NCBI GenBank assembly: GCA_030063045.1
Contig: JAQSEB010000111.1
Location: 1,178,001 to 1,242,000 of the forward strand
DNA: 64,000 bases
Reading direction: 5' to 3'
From: Pratylenchus scribneri
Taxonomy: Eukaryota > Nematoda > Chromadorea > Rhabditida > Pratylenchidae
Shown here: positions 38,948 through 49,514 of the stretch, one piece after another
Numbering within the stretch: the stretch's first letter is position 1
How the letters are laid out: every line of letters begins with the position of its first letter
Notes under the pieces: model-generated
The model's input: only the letters and a program-made list of their open reading frames with translations
What the model was told of the DNA's origin: nothing
The model's database searches: none
Translations under genes and position numbers: made by a program

Positions 38948-40569
38948 ATGTCTGATGAAATTAGCATTGGATGGAAGTCAATTGTGGTTGGCAATGAACG
39001 GCCCGGGCTTTTCCAAAGAGCAATGGCCAATTTATCGCAAGGATGGACACCGGAATTGATTGAAGGCGACGCATCTCCGGTGGAATATCCAATAGACATT
39101 GTGCTAGGTTTGGAAAGGGAATCGAGACTGACTCGACTGGAATTGACTGCCATCGGATGGATGGCACGTAAGTAATAGTGGTGGAATTAAAAATGGGTCA
39201 ATATTTTTTTAAAATTAACAGCATTTTTGTCCCATTCAATTGATTTAATTAATTTTTGAAAGCTCATCAAGTGGACATTAAATTGGCTGAAGGCCGTGAC
39301 TTCCTGCCATTGAATTATTTAAATGCAAAAAGGGCCAATTACTTCGATGCGGGCAAAATCAAATTTCCTCAACCCACTCACCAAAATGGCCACGAAGATG
39401 CAATTATTGCCAGAAAATTTCACCGAATTCATTGTCAATTTAACCCTGAGATTTCCCAGAAACCGGTGCTATTTGTTTGGCTAATTGTGCATTCGCCGCA
39501 TTCATTTGGGGTAAATCCGAGAGGAAAAGTAAGCCGAATAAATTTATTAGCATTAAGAGAGTTTTTTAAGTATTACAAAATGGAATAGGAATTTAATTTT
39601 TATTTAAAATAAAATTTTTATTTTGCATTGAATTTCATATATTTATTTATAATTAAATTATTTTTTTATAACTTCAAAAATTCATTCAATATCATTTTAA
39701 TTAGAAAATTTTTAAAAAATTTTACAAATTAAAAAAAAATAGTTTGAAAATGAATTGAACATAAACTTATCCTCTAAAATTGTGATTCACAGATTGCTTT
39801 GAGTGATCTGAAAATATTTGGCTTAAAGAATGGAGGGAAAATTCCCCAGAAATTCTTATATCAATTCCCGAATGATGATGAAGCAGTGGAAGAGGATGAT
39901 GAATTGGAGGATTGGGAAGAAGAAAAGAAGATAAAAAGGAACAAAAATATGGATGATATTTGGAATGAAATTGGCCAAAATAGTGGAAAGAAGGATTGGA
40001 AGAAGAATGAACAGCGAAGAAAACAATTTGGAGAATCGGCAGAGGATTTTGTCAAAATTGAGGAAAAATTGAATAATGCGAAACAAAAAGCCAAAAAAGT
40101 TATTTTGACAAAATATTATTAATTATGAAAATTCCCATTTTAAAGGAGGGAAATTCATTTAAGGCAATGTTATTGGAGAAGGCATTAAGCAATATTGGCG
40201 AATGTCAAGTAACAATGTTCTCGCTGCGTTCACGGCGAAAAATTGCAGGAGCACAAGGAAGGGAAGATGAGGTGTGAATATCGCAAATGGCAATGGAAAT
40301 TGGAAATATTGTAAAAAAAATTAATTTCAAACCGAAATTGAGAAATTTTCTTCAAAATAACCAAATATAGGAGAAATCGAAACCCAAAACCAACATTTTT
40401 TCTAAACCCGAAAAACGGTTTTAAAACCGGGAGAGTCTAAAAAATGAGTTTTACCAACCCCAGAATTTATGATAATTTTCAGGTTGAATTCTTGCAAGGG
40501 GCAATGTCGCATTGCATGGACAATTATGCGAGATCAAATCAAATGGATTTACTTTTGGATGGAGATTAA
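38948..40569 (+). CDS. CEP104/IFT-type protein with discoidin-like domain (tentative)
   Basis: ATG 38948 gives MSDEISIGWKSIVVGNERPG. Five exons in constant phase follow: 38948-39167, 39262-39531, about 39792-40101, 40147-40273 and 40483-40569. The first two and the start of the third form a beta-rich segment (YPIDIVLGLERESRLTRLEL, HQVDIKLAEGRDF, FVWLIVHSPHSFGVNPRGK, IALSDLKIFG). This resembles the N-terminal F5/8C-like domain of centrosomal/ciliary proteins such as CEP104. The rest is highly charged and predicted coiled coil (EEDDELEDWEEEKKIKRNK). Family placement is by pattern only. A ciliary role would be inference. The exon 3 donor (GTTATT) is weak; alternatively the protein ends KYY-stop at about 40122. 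Confidence 0.6.
40320..40470. repeat. Dispersed AAACCG-rich repeat, reverse copy
   Basis: Intronic block with CAAACCGAAATTG, CGAAAAACGG and AAAACCGG words, ending ACCAACCCC. In reverse complement it resembles the 10060-10310 block in the nuclear receptor intron. Confidence 0.4.
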
Positions 40570-41301
40570 GAGGATTTGAAAATAGCTACAAAATATAATT
40601 TTAACAATGAATATTCATTTCCCCTTCGAAATTAAATGGGAAACCGTAATCTATTTTGTTCATTTATTCTTCGAATGTTCATCATTAGATCCATTAATTA
40701 GAATGATAAAATAAATAATTCCTACAATTTTCTCAGTTAATTTTGCTAAATTCATTTCTTTTTAATCATAAATTTAAATTAATGCAATGTCATTATTTTT
40801 TTTTACATTGATATTAATATGTAGTATAATGCCAATATTTGACTATTAAGTAAAATTATTCATCATTTAATTGAACATTGTTATAGACGAAACTAAATTT
40901 TATTTCGGCAATTAAAGAGCTTCGGAATTGGCAGTTAGAAATTAACTTTTTGGCATATCTAATTATGTGATCCATAATAAAATATAGATGCTATTCGCTA
41001 TTCCGTTTTGTTATACTCCACATTAAAAATTATGAAAATAACATCCTAGGGTAATTTTGGGCGTAGAATAAGAATCTGAATCACCAATATTGGCCAATGC
41101 CTTCTCTAATAGCATTGCCTTAAATAAATTTTCCTACTTAAAATGGTGATTTTCCTAATTAATAATATTTTGCTAAAAATAACTTTTTTCGCTAATTTGA
41201 TGAGAAAAATGCACCTGTCACAAAGCATTTGTAAAAATCGCTTCTCCACCTATTTTATCTAAATATTCTCTCTCACAGAAATATTTAATCAAAATACCAA
41301 A
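40570..41301. other. Intergenic
   Basis: AT-rich spacer upstream of the second Srd/Str-like receptor. No feature recognised. Confidence 0.5.
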
Positions 41302-43410
41302 ATGTACTTGCTGAATGCTTATTTTCGCTGGAATTCACTGATTATTCCTCCAATCGGTTTTCTACTCAATTTTACCCTTCTTTGGCTCATTCTTCGTCGA
41401 ACGCCCAAGGAAATGTGGCTTCATAGTCGAGTACTACTCCAAACCTGCATTTTTGACATTCTTCTACTTATTTTATTCATGTTCGGAATGCCAGTAAGTT
41501 TTATAATAAAAAATTTAAATACAATTGATTTTCGATGATTATTTGTTAATATTTGAGCTTTATTATTTAATTAAAATTATCAATTTAATGATTATTTGTT
41601 TGAGTTGAAACTGGTTTTTGGAAAATATTTATATTAATTTTAAACCTAATTAAAATATTTTTACAAAATTCTAATATATCATTTTGGCCAAAATTGTTTA
41701 TTTTTATAAATAAATTTATTTGAGATGAAAATGGAATTTGGAAAATATTTCATATTAATTCCAAACCTAATTAAAATATTTTTACAAAATTCTAATATAT
41801 CATTTTGGCCAAAATTGTTTATTTTTATAAATAATTATTTTTTCAAAGCACATGACATTTTTTGAGAATAAATTTCTTCTCATATTCGATGGCTATATGC
41901 TTATGTCTTCAACAGAATGGATTCAATTATTAAATAATAACAATCCAAATGTACAACGCGATTTCTTCCTTTTGTGGCATTCTTTCTATAATTTTGACGT
42001 ATTTGCCATTACCATCCAATTTCTTTATCGATATTTATCTTTAAATCTGTAAGTTTTATTATTTAATTGTGTTTTAAATGTTCAATCAACTTGCAATATA
42101 TTAAGAAAATACTGATTTTTTTTTATATGATTGTATTTATGAAATGTGCCATCATTGATCTTATTAGGAATATTTTCATATAAATTTATATTTATTTTAG
42201 CAGCATTAAAATTAATGTTCGTCGTTATTTGTCATTATTCATTCCATTCATTATTGCATTTTCATTGACATGGATTTTCGAACATTTTGGCATGTCTGAA
42301 CCTTTGCTAAATTCAATTGAATTTGCGAAATTTTCCAATGTATCCATTGACTTCAATGAAGATCTCATTTATTCTGTTTTCCAATTTGATGTACGCTAAT
42401 TATTATTCTTTAATAAATCTAAATAATTAAATTAAAATTAAAATATCATTTTTTGTATTTTTTTCTCAACAGATATTTTTTACGTCAATTTTGTTCATTT
42501 TGTACATAATATATGATTTGATATGCTATTCTATTATTATATTCTGTGGCCGCCGAATGATGAAATATATTGCTTCGCGAACAATGAGTGAAAGGCTCAG
42601 AAAAATGAACAAACAGCTGACAATAAATCTCTTCATTTATGTAAAAATGGGTATTCCATAAGTATTTGAATTTGGATTATCAAATTATTTTTGCCTAGGA
42701 CAAAGGCAAAATAAAGTTGATTCCATATATATGAAGGGAGAAAAAATCAATAATTTATTTAATTTGACGATAAAAGGTATTGAATTGCCGGAAAAATATC
42801 ATGAAAATAATATTTTTTTAATTAGTCAAATCAGACTTGTTTAAGATTCCTAACCTCCTAGCTCTAATTTTAACCTTGCTAGCCATGTAATTAATCTTAA
42901 TAAGCGTTTTGACACCTATTGATAGCCAAGATATAAAAAAATTTTTCGACAAGAAAATTATTTTTCGTTAAATTCAGTACTTTTTGGACAAATATTAAAA
43001 ATATTCCTTCCCTATTATCATTAAAATATTGATAGGAATTTTGATTTCTTTTTGCCCCAATCCTTTTCATTGCCCAACTACATCCTACATAAAATTTTAT
43101 TTTGCCGCATTTTTTTTAATTTATATAAATTTTCATTTTAAAATGAATTTAATTTGAATTTAATAATTAATAATATTTCCACAATTTTCAGGCAATCTAT
43201 CCATTCTTATTCCAAACAACCATTGTTTTCCTAATTTTGAGTAATTTTTTCAATTCATTTGTGAACACAGGCTTTATAACTACCGTCATCCACTGGCTCC
43301 CCGTGCTGAATCCATTGGCCAGTTTGTGGACATTTCGGCCATATCGAGATGCATTAATTAAGCCATTCAGGAAACCACAAATTTTACCAATATATCCGGA
43401 AACATTTTAA
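41302..43410 (+). CDS. Nematode seven-transmembrane chemoreceptor, Srd/Str-like, second copy
   Basis: ATG 41302 gives MYLLNAYFRWNSLIIPPIGF then LWLILRRTPKEMWLHSRVLL. Later exons lie at about 41850-42050 (FDGYMLMS, then FYNFDVFAITIQFLYRYLSL), 42200-42390, 42473-42643 (SIIIFCGRRMM, then MSERLRKMNKQL) and 43193-43410 (FLFQTTIVFLILSNF, WLPVLNPLASLWTFRPYRDA). Exon order and motifs parallel the minus-strand gene at 15100-17246. It is a predicted sensory GPCR. The first intron contains a 120-bp tandem duplication. The large intron 42644-43192 holds only AT-rich sequence. The stop is 43408-43410. Confidence 0.85.
41599..41838. repeat. Tandem duplication, 120-bp period, in receptor intron
   Basis: Two adjacent copies starting TTTGAG at 41599 and 41719. 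The second halves are identical over more than 70 bp, including ATATCATTTTGGCCAAAATT. The first 40 bp of each differ at several positions. Confidence 0.85.
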
Positions 43411-43905
43411 TATTATTGTTTAATTTTTACTTTTAATAAATGAAAAATATTTGTGTTGATTCCAAATTTCCAAAATTTATCGCAGTAAAATTTGGTAAAA
43501 CAAATAGATATATTTAAATTTAAAAAAAAAATAAATCATTATGTTCCACTTCATTTCATTAATTTTACTATTTTCTCATTTTAGATAAAGCAAGCAAATA
43601 AAAATACGAATATTTTAAAATAAAGCCATTCAGAAAACTACAAATTTTACCAATAATTTAAGGTAATAAATTTTTAAATTCTACATTGATTTTTTAATAA
43701 ATGCATTCAATCATTTCTGATGCAAAATATTTGTTGACAATTTCAATTCAAAATTTAAAACATCAAAAATTTGATTCAAATAAAAATAAATATCTATTTT
43801 GATTTAGAAAAAAGATACATTTTTGCCCACCTGCTCCATTTGATAATTTTACTCATTTTTAAACAAAGGATTTAAGCAAATAAAAAAAGATATTTTAAAA
43901 TAAAT
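43362..43905. repeat. Diverged tandem duplication covering the receptor's last exon end
   Basis: Sequence from the end of the coding exon (AAGCCATTCAGGAAACCACA...TTTTACCAAT) recurs at about 43623-43655 with few changes. The following 250 bp is loosely repeated as well (AAGCAAATAAAA...GATATTTTAAAATAAA near 43592 and 43873). The copy lacks the rest of the exon and is not coding. Confidence 0.55.
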
Positions 43906-43988
43906 TTCCATGCACTTGAATGGAATTCCCAACCATTTTAACTCACTAAATAAGCTTATTTATTTATGATACCTCAAAAATAAAAAAA

Positions 43989-44642
43989 ATGATTCATCTA
44001 TTTTTATTTTTCCTACTTATTCTAAATTTAAACAATTTTTTCCTACCATCAATGGCTGCAAATAAAGCAATGAATTGTCCAGAAATGGGCTTGGATCTTT
44101 GCAAAAATGAGGTAATATTATATTTGATTCAACTCTTCTTTTTATTCGATATGGAATATTTGCAAATAAAATAGACAATATTATATAATTTTAATTTTTA
44201 AATGAATTTGACTTTTCATTTTTTATGAATTTTGACAAAATTTTCATTAAATTTTTCATTTCATTTATTCTATGAAACAATATGGAGGGCATAGAAAATG
44301 ATTTGATCACTTGATTTATAAATAAACGATACAAACGCAAATCATTTATTTATTCATTTTTGGCCTGCAGTATTACAAATCGTATATGACTGAATATTGT
44401 GCCGATTTTTGTGCATCAATTCCAACGGCAGCACAAAGTTCGCCTTCCACTCAATGTGGCGATAAACCTGGATATACATCCCGGTTTGATCCAAATTCCA
44501 AAAAATTAAATAATTATCCAATAATCCTATTATTTTTAGTTGTATTGCTTGGAAAGGCAACGGATTTTGCGAAGGCTTCGATGGTTTTTGGGATGACGAA
44601 AAAGTGAAGGAATATTGCGGCACAACATGCCAAAAATGTTAA
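43989..44642 (+). CDS. Small secreted protein with ShKT domain(s)
   Basis: ATG 43989 starts a clear signal peptide (MIHLFLFFLLILNLNNFF), followed by NCPEMGLDLCKNE. After an intron (about 44111-44370) comes YYKSYMTEYCADFCASIP, and after a short intron (about 44483-44538) CIAWKGNGFCEGFDGFW, then EYCGTTCQKC and stop at 44640-44642. The cysteine pattern C...FC...YC-x3-C-x2-C fits the ShKT module common in nematode secreted proteins. The first half looks like a second, more irregular module. The frame that ignores the last intron gives a false hydrophobic ending. Role unknown; ShKT modules elsewhere are associated with cuticle enzymes or ion-channel binding. Confidence 0.75.
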
Positions 44643-44826
44643 TTAAAAAGGACAACTTTTTCTTTAAGTCATTTTTTATTGTTTACATCAAAAAAAAAGC
44701 TGATAATTAAATATATATTTATTCTTAATGTCATTCATTTTTAAATGAACATTTGTCGCATAAAATAATAAAATTATAATGTATTTTCTTGTTCAAAAAA
44801 TGGCTTCATTCATTGGAATTGTGCAC

Positions 44827-45891
44827 TTAATTTTGTTGGCCTCCTTGTTGGTGACCAGTGGCCGATTGTTGATTTTGGCCTTGATTGCCAGATGAGCGGC
44901 GAGCACGGCTTGGTTGTTGGCGACCGCCCTGTTCAGCTCCTTGCTGTTGGCCCTGGCCTTGATTGCCTTCGGCCTGTTGGCCTCCTTGGTTTTGGTTTGC
45001 GTTTCGTTGTTGACGTCCTTGGTTGCCTTCGGCATTTTGTTGGCCCTGGCCTTGATTGCCTTCGGCATCAGCCGATTGGCGTCCTTGGTTTTGGTTTGCG
45101 TTTCGTTGTTGACGTCCTTGGTTGCCTTCGGCATTTTGTTGGCCCTGGCCTTGATTGCCTTCAGCCTGTTGGTTTTGGCCACCTTGGTTTGTGTTTCGTT
45201 GTTGGCGCCCCTGGTTGCCTTCGGCATTTTGTTGGCCCTGGCCTTGATTGCCTTCGGCATCAGCCGATTGGCGTCCTTGGTTTTGGTTTGCGTTTCGTTG
45301 TTGACGTCCTTGGTTGCCTTCGGCATTTTGTTGGCCCTGGCCTTGATTGCCTTCAGCCTGTTGGTTTTGGCCACCTTGGTTGGCATTCCTTTGCTGGCGT
45401 CCCTGGTTGCCTTCGGCATTTTGTTGGCCCTGGCCTTGGTTTCCTTCAGCCTGTTGGTTTTGGCCACCTTGGTTGGCATTCCTTTGCTGGCGTCCCTGGT
45501 TGCCTTCGGCATTTTGTTGGCCCTGGCCTTGGTTTCCTTCAGCCTGTTGGTTTTGGCCACCTTGGTTTGTGTTTCGTTGTTGGCGCCCCTGGTTGCCTTC
45601 GGCATTTTGTTGGCCCTGGCCTTGGTTTCCTTCAGCCTGTTGGTTTTGGTCACCTTGGTTTGTGTTTCGTTGTTGGCGTCCTTGATTGCCCTCGGCATTT
45701 TGCTGATTTTGGTTCTCAGCATTTTGTTGGCCTCCTTGGTTTTGGTTTGAGTTCCTCTTGGATAGTTGATGTTGGCCTTGATTTTGGTTTGCCTCGGCCT
45801 GTTGGTTATGGCCTCCCCCTTGATTTTGATTATTTGCTTCCACAATCAACAAGGCAACCATAAGAAGGCAAATTGGAAGGAGAAAACGCAT
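44827..45891 (-). CDS. Secreted Gln/Asn/Gly-rich repeat protein
   Basis: Single-exon 354-residue frame on the minus strand, ATG at 45891. The signal peptide (MRFLLPICLLMVALLIVEA) is followed almost entirely by low-complexity sequence of Q, N, G, A, E and R. The core is a 31-residue (93-bp) tandem unit containing NQQAEGNQGQGQQNAEGNQG and RQQRN, present about eight times with small deletions. The C-terminus is basic (SRARRSSGNQGQNQQ). It is strongly hydrophilic and likely disordered. Possible roles are an extracellular matrix, mucin-like or gland-secreted protein; none is shown. Parallel open frames of 278-350 codons on both strands come from the 93-bp period. The signal peptide supports this frame. 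Confidence 0.8.
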   Translation of the reverse strand: MRFLLPICLLMVALLIVEANNQNQGGGHNQQAEANQNQGQHQLSKRNSNQNQGGQQNAENQNQQNAEGNQGRQQRNTNQGDQNQQAEGNQGQGQQNAEGNQGRQQRNTNQGGQNQQAEGNQGQGQQNAEGNQGRQQRNANQGGQNQQAEGNQGQGQQNAEGNQGRQQRNANQGGQNQQAEGNQGQGQQNAEGNQGRQQRNANQNQGRQSADAEGNQGQGQQNAEGNQGRQQRNTNQGGQNQQAEGNQGQGQQNAEGNQGRQQRNANQNQGRQSADAEGNQGQGQQNAEGNQGRQQRNANQNQGGQQAEGNQGQGQQQGAEQGGRQQPSRARRSSGNQGQNQQSATGHQQGGQQN

Positions 45892-47265
45892 TTTGATGAT
45901 TTGATTGAAGGTAGAAATGAAGGAAATTATTCGAAGACTGATGAATTTGGGGGCATTCTCATTCGGCTTTTATATGCCAATTTTTAGGTTCAAAGTTTAC
46001 AGCTCTAACAAATATTTGTCCTTCCATTTTTGTAAAGTTTGGGGGCGTTTGGGGATGCCCGTCTCAGCCAATCATATGATCGAAGGGGCGCAAAAATATT
46101 ATTTTGTTTACCACAACCTAATTTTGCTGCCCACTCATTGCATCAAAGTCAGCAATTTGGGCCCAATTCCTTCGAATGTTCCAGTTTTTCGAACGCCCAT
46201 TCCCCCCAAAAAATGACCAGACCCATCACAATTTTCGTTCAAAATTTTCACATGAATTTACACTTTTTGGGGAATTTCCTTCCCTATTTGATGGGGAAAC
46301 CCAAAATGATTGATTTGAGTTTGGGGATGGCCCCATTTTGTCAGATGACTTCGCGCGTCGGACTTAGTACTAAAATATTAACCTAATTATTAAATAATTG
46401 CAAAATGTACTACTGAAGAAATTAAAAATTTTTAATGAAAATTTTAATAATTAAAAATATTAATCTTGAAATATTAATAAATCAAATGAACTCATAATTA
46501 TTTATTCTTTTCTATTATGTAAAATAGCTATATTTGTATTTCCCCTCAATTCACTATAATTCTGGATATTTATTTTTTAAATATCAATTTTAATTAATTT
46601 TACTCGATTGACTTCCATATATGTATTATTTCCATCAAATTTTCTATTTCATGCAAAACATTTTTAGGGTAAACAAGTTTTATTGGGTTATTTTTCACAC
46701 CCAAACCAAAACGTTTGTTTTACAATTGGCTGCTGAAGTTTTCTCGTTTCTGTTTACATCAAATTTGGGTCGAGAGTTCGGGGAACCCGCAAATTGGGGG
46801 GAATCCATCCACCCACATCAACTTGTTTATGCCCATTTTCATTTCCTCCATTTCATTTCATAAATTCGCAGTCAGATGACACTTACTTGCGTAAACTATC
46901 AACAATCGGAGATGAAATTGGAAAATTTAGAGCATTTTTAGTCTGGAAAACACCCCATAACCATAAACAGGTTTCGAATATTTCACTAATTAATCAAAAG
47001 TGGGCGAATATTTTTTTGAAAGTTTGATAATTTATTTTTTTGAAATTTCATTTCAAATTCTGAATCATATTTTTCAATATTCTATTAGATTTATTTCATA
47101 ATTTTATCATAAAGGATTTCGAGTTTGGATAGGATATGAAAAAATGTCATAAGAAGACGAATTAAATTCGCAAGAATGCATAAAATTTAAAGAGGTCCAC
47201 AATTAAAAAAGACAGGATAAAATTGGGATAAATTGCATCAATCAAATCCATTTTCTTCTGGTTCA
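45892..47265. other. Intergenic
   Basis: About 1.4 kb between the repeat protein's 5' end and the stomatin gene's 3' end. It presumably holds the promoter of the minus-strand repeat protein in 45892-46380, which is less AT-rich. Open frames here have no recognisable features. Confidence 0.45.
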
Positions 47266-49514
47266 TCAATTCTTCAATCCTGGTTGATTGGCCACTTTGT
47301 TGTAAATTGCCATTGCTTGTCCAACCATTCCGCCAATGTCTGCCGGATTCGATGGCACAATCACCGTGTTCGTCTGTTTTGCCAATTGCGAGAATGCCTT
47401 CACAAAATTGTCTGCTGTCACAAAGGCTGCCGCATTTGAGCCTCCAGCTTGGCTCAATCCAGTGGCCATTCTTTCCAAGGCTCGAACACGAGCCTCCGAT
47501 TCCAGTTCAATAGCCTTGGCCAATCCTTCGCCTTTAAGGATTTGGACTTGTTGCTCGGCTTGGGCCAACACAATTCGGGATTCCTTTTCGCTTTCCGCCG
47601 ATTTTGCCAGCGCAATTGATTTGTTGATCTGATGAGGAAAGGAGAATTTAATTACTTTTGGGATTTTTGATTCAAATATTTTGTGAATTAATTTAATCAT
47701 TTAATAGCTAAATGAAAATAAATTTACCATTGAAATTTAATTAAATTTCAAATTCACCTGTGCTTGCATTTCCGCTTCTGATTGCAGGATGCGTTGAATT
47801 TTTTCCGCCTCTGCAGCCTTTGCCAATCCCTGCGATTTGTTCATTTGTTCCTGCATTTGGGCTTCGGAACGAAGAATGCGAGCCTGCTTTTCACCTTCTG
47901 CTTTGTTCTTTTCCGCCTCACAAATTCCCTCCGATTCAAGAATCATTGCGCGTTTTTTGCGTTCAGCCTCAACTTGCATCTGAAAAATAAAATATTGATT
48001 AATATTTGAATATTTTGCCAAATTTTTGCTTGCCTTCATTGCACGTTGGATTTCGGGAGGCATCGTCATTGTGCGAATTTCGTAGCGCAAACAAATTAGA
48101 CCCCATGGTTGTGCTGATTCTTTGATGCCTTCTGAAAATTATTAATTCATTATTTTTTTTTATTTTTTCTACAATTATTTTTACAATTTCTTAGTTTTCT
48201 TTTAATTTAATTCCCCTTATTTTGATTTATTTAAATTGCCCCAAATTGTAATTCTGATTTGTAAATTGCCCCAAAATGTAATTCTGATTTGTAAATTGCC
48301 CCAAGTTGTAATTCTGATTTGTAAATTGCCCCAAAATGTAATTCTGATTTGTAAATTGCCCCAAATTGTAATTCTGATTTGTAAATTGCCCTAAATTGTA
48401 TTGTAATTTGCACTATTCTGATTTGTAATTGTAATTGTACTATTCTGATTTGTAATTGTAATTGCCCCATTCTGATTTGTAATTGTAATTGCACTATTCT
48501 GATTTGTAATTGTAATTGCCCCATTCTGATTTGTAATTGTAATTGCACTATTCTGATTTGTAATTGTAATTGCCCCATTCTGATTTGTAATTGTAATTGC
48601 ACTATTCTGATTTGTAATTGTAATTGCACTATTCTGATTTGTAATTGTAATTGCCCCATTCTGATTTGTAATTGTAATTTGCACTATTCTGATTTGTAAT
48701 TGTAATTGCACTATTCTGATTTGTAATTGTAAGTGCCCTATTCTGATTTGTAATTGTAATTGCCCCATTCTGATTTGTAATTGTAATTGCACTATTCTGA
48801 TTTGTAATTGTAATTGCCCCATTCTGATTTGTAATTGTAATTGCACTATTCTGATTTGTAATTGTAAATTGCCCCAAATTGTAATTCTGATTTGTAAATT
48901 GCCCCAAAATGTAATTTAGTATTTATATTTAGCCCATGAAAATATGGAAGGAACAAGGAACTGACCAACAATTGCCATATTCAAATTAGCGCGTTCATGG
49001 AAAACATTGTCCAGCATCAATTTGCCCACCTCTGCTCTCATCACTGTTTGGGCCAATTGGCTGATTGCATATTCAGGGCATTGAACACCATAGGAGGCCT
49101 AAAATGGTAAAAAAATTGTCAAACAAAAAATTTCTGATTTTACTTTGTATGGATCGACGACGCGAACATAAAGGACTGCGTCCAAATCGAGTTGGACATT
49201 GTCCTTGGTGATTGCCTCTTGTTGTGGAATTTCAATGCACATTTCCTTCAGGCAATGGCGATAACGGATTTCATCGATGAATGGCACAAGAAAATGAACT
49301 CCCTAAAATAATATTTATTTAATTTATCAATTCAATTAATTTTTTATATATTCTTCAATAATCAATCCTAATTAAGATTACATATTTTGCTTACCGGTTC
49401 CAAAATGCATCGATAGCGTCCCATGCGTTCAATAACCCAAGCTTGTTGATGTGGCACAAAATGAATAATTGTGTTGAATTTGCTGCCCTTGAAATGCTTT
49501 GGACGGCGACCCAT
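47266..49514 (-). CDS. stl-1: Stomatin-like protein 2 (SPFH/band 7 family)
   Basis: ATG at 49514 (MGRRPKHFKGSKFNTIIHFV). Exons: about 49394-49514 (VPHQQAWVIERMGRYRCILE), 49141-49302 (VPFIDEIRYRHCLKE then LYVRVVDPYK), 48966-49098 (ASYGVQCPEYAISQLAQTVM, NLNMAIV), 48035-48130 (WGLICLRYEIRTMTMPPEI), 47759-47980 and 47266-47630 (ending VIVPSNPADIGGMVGQAMA). The match to STOML2 includes MQVEAERKKRAMILESEG. In mitochondria STOML2 scaffolds prohibitin and cardiolipin-rich inner-membrane domains. No clear mitochondrial presequence is seen at this start. The coiled-coil region carries three related 29-residue repeats, more than usual for the family. The intron 48131-48965 holds a minisatellite. Confidence 0.88.
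48230..48915. repeat. Minisatellite array 3, in stomatin intron
   Basis: Central block of about 17 units of 27 bp (GATTTGTAATTGTAATTG plus CCCCATTCT or CACTATTCT), the same unit as array 1. It is flanked on both sides by a 30-bp form built from GCCCCAAATTGTAATTCTG and ATTTGTAAATT. Minus-strand open frames through it are artefacts. Confidence 0.9.

Noticed and set aside
42644..43192. Possible second gene in the large intron of the plus-strand Srd/Str-like receptor
   Set aside because: Only AT-rich sequence with frequent stops; no exon or RNA signature.
44892..45863. Plus-strand and alternative minus-strand open frames of 278-350 codons
   Set aside because: They mirror the 93-bp repeat of the secreted protein, lack a signal peptide or any domain, and have unnatural composition.
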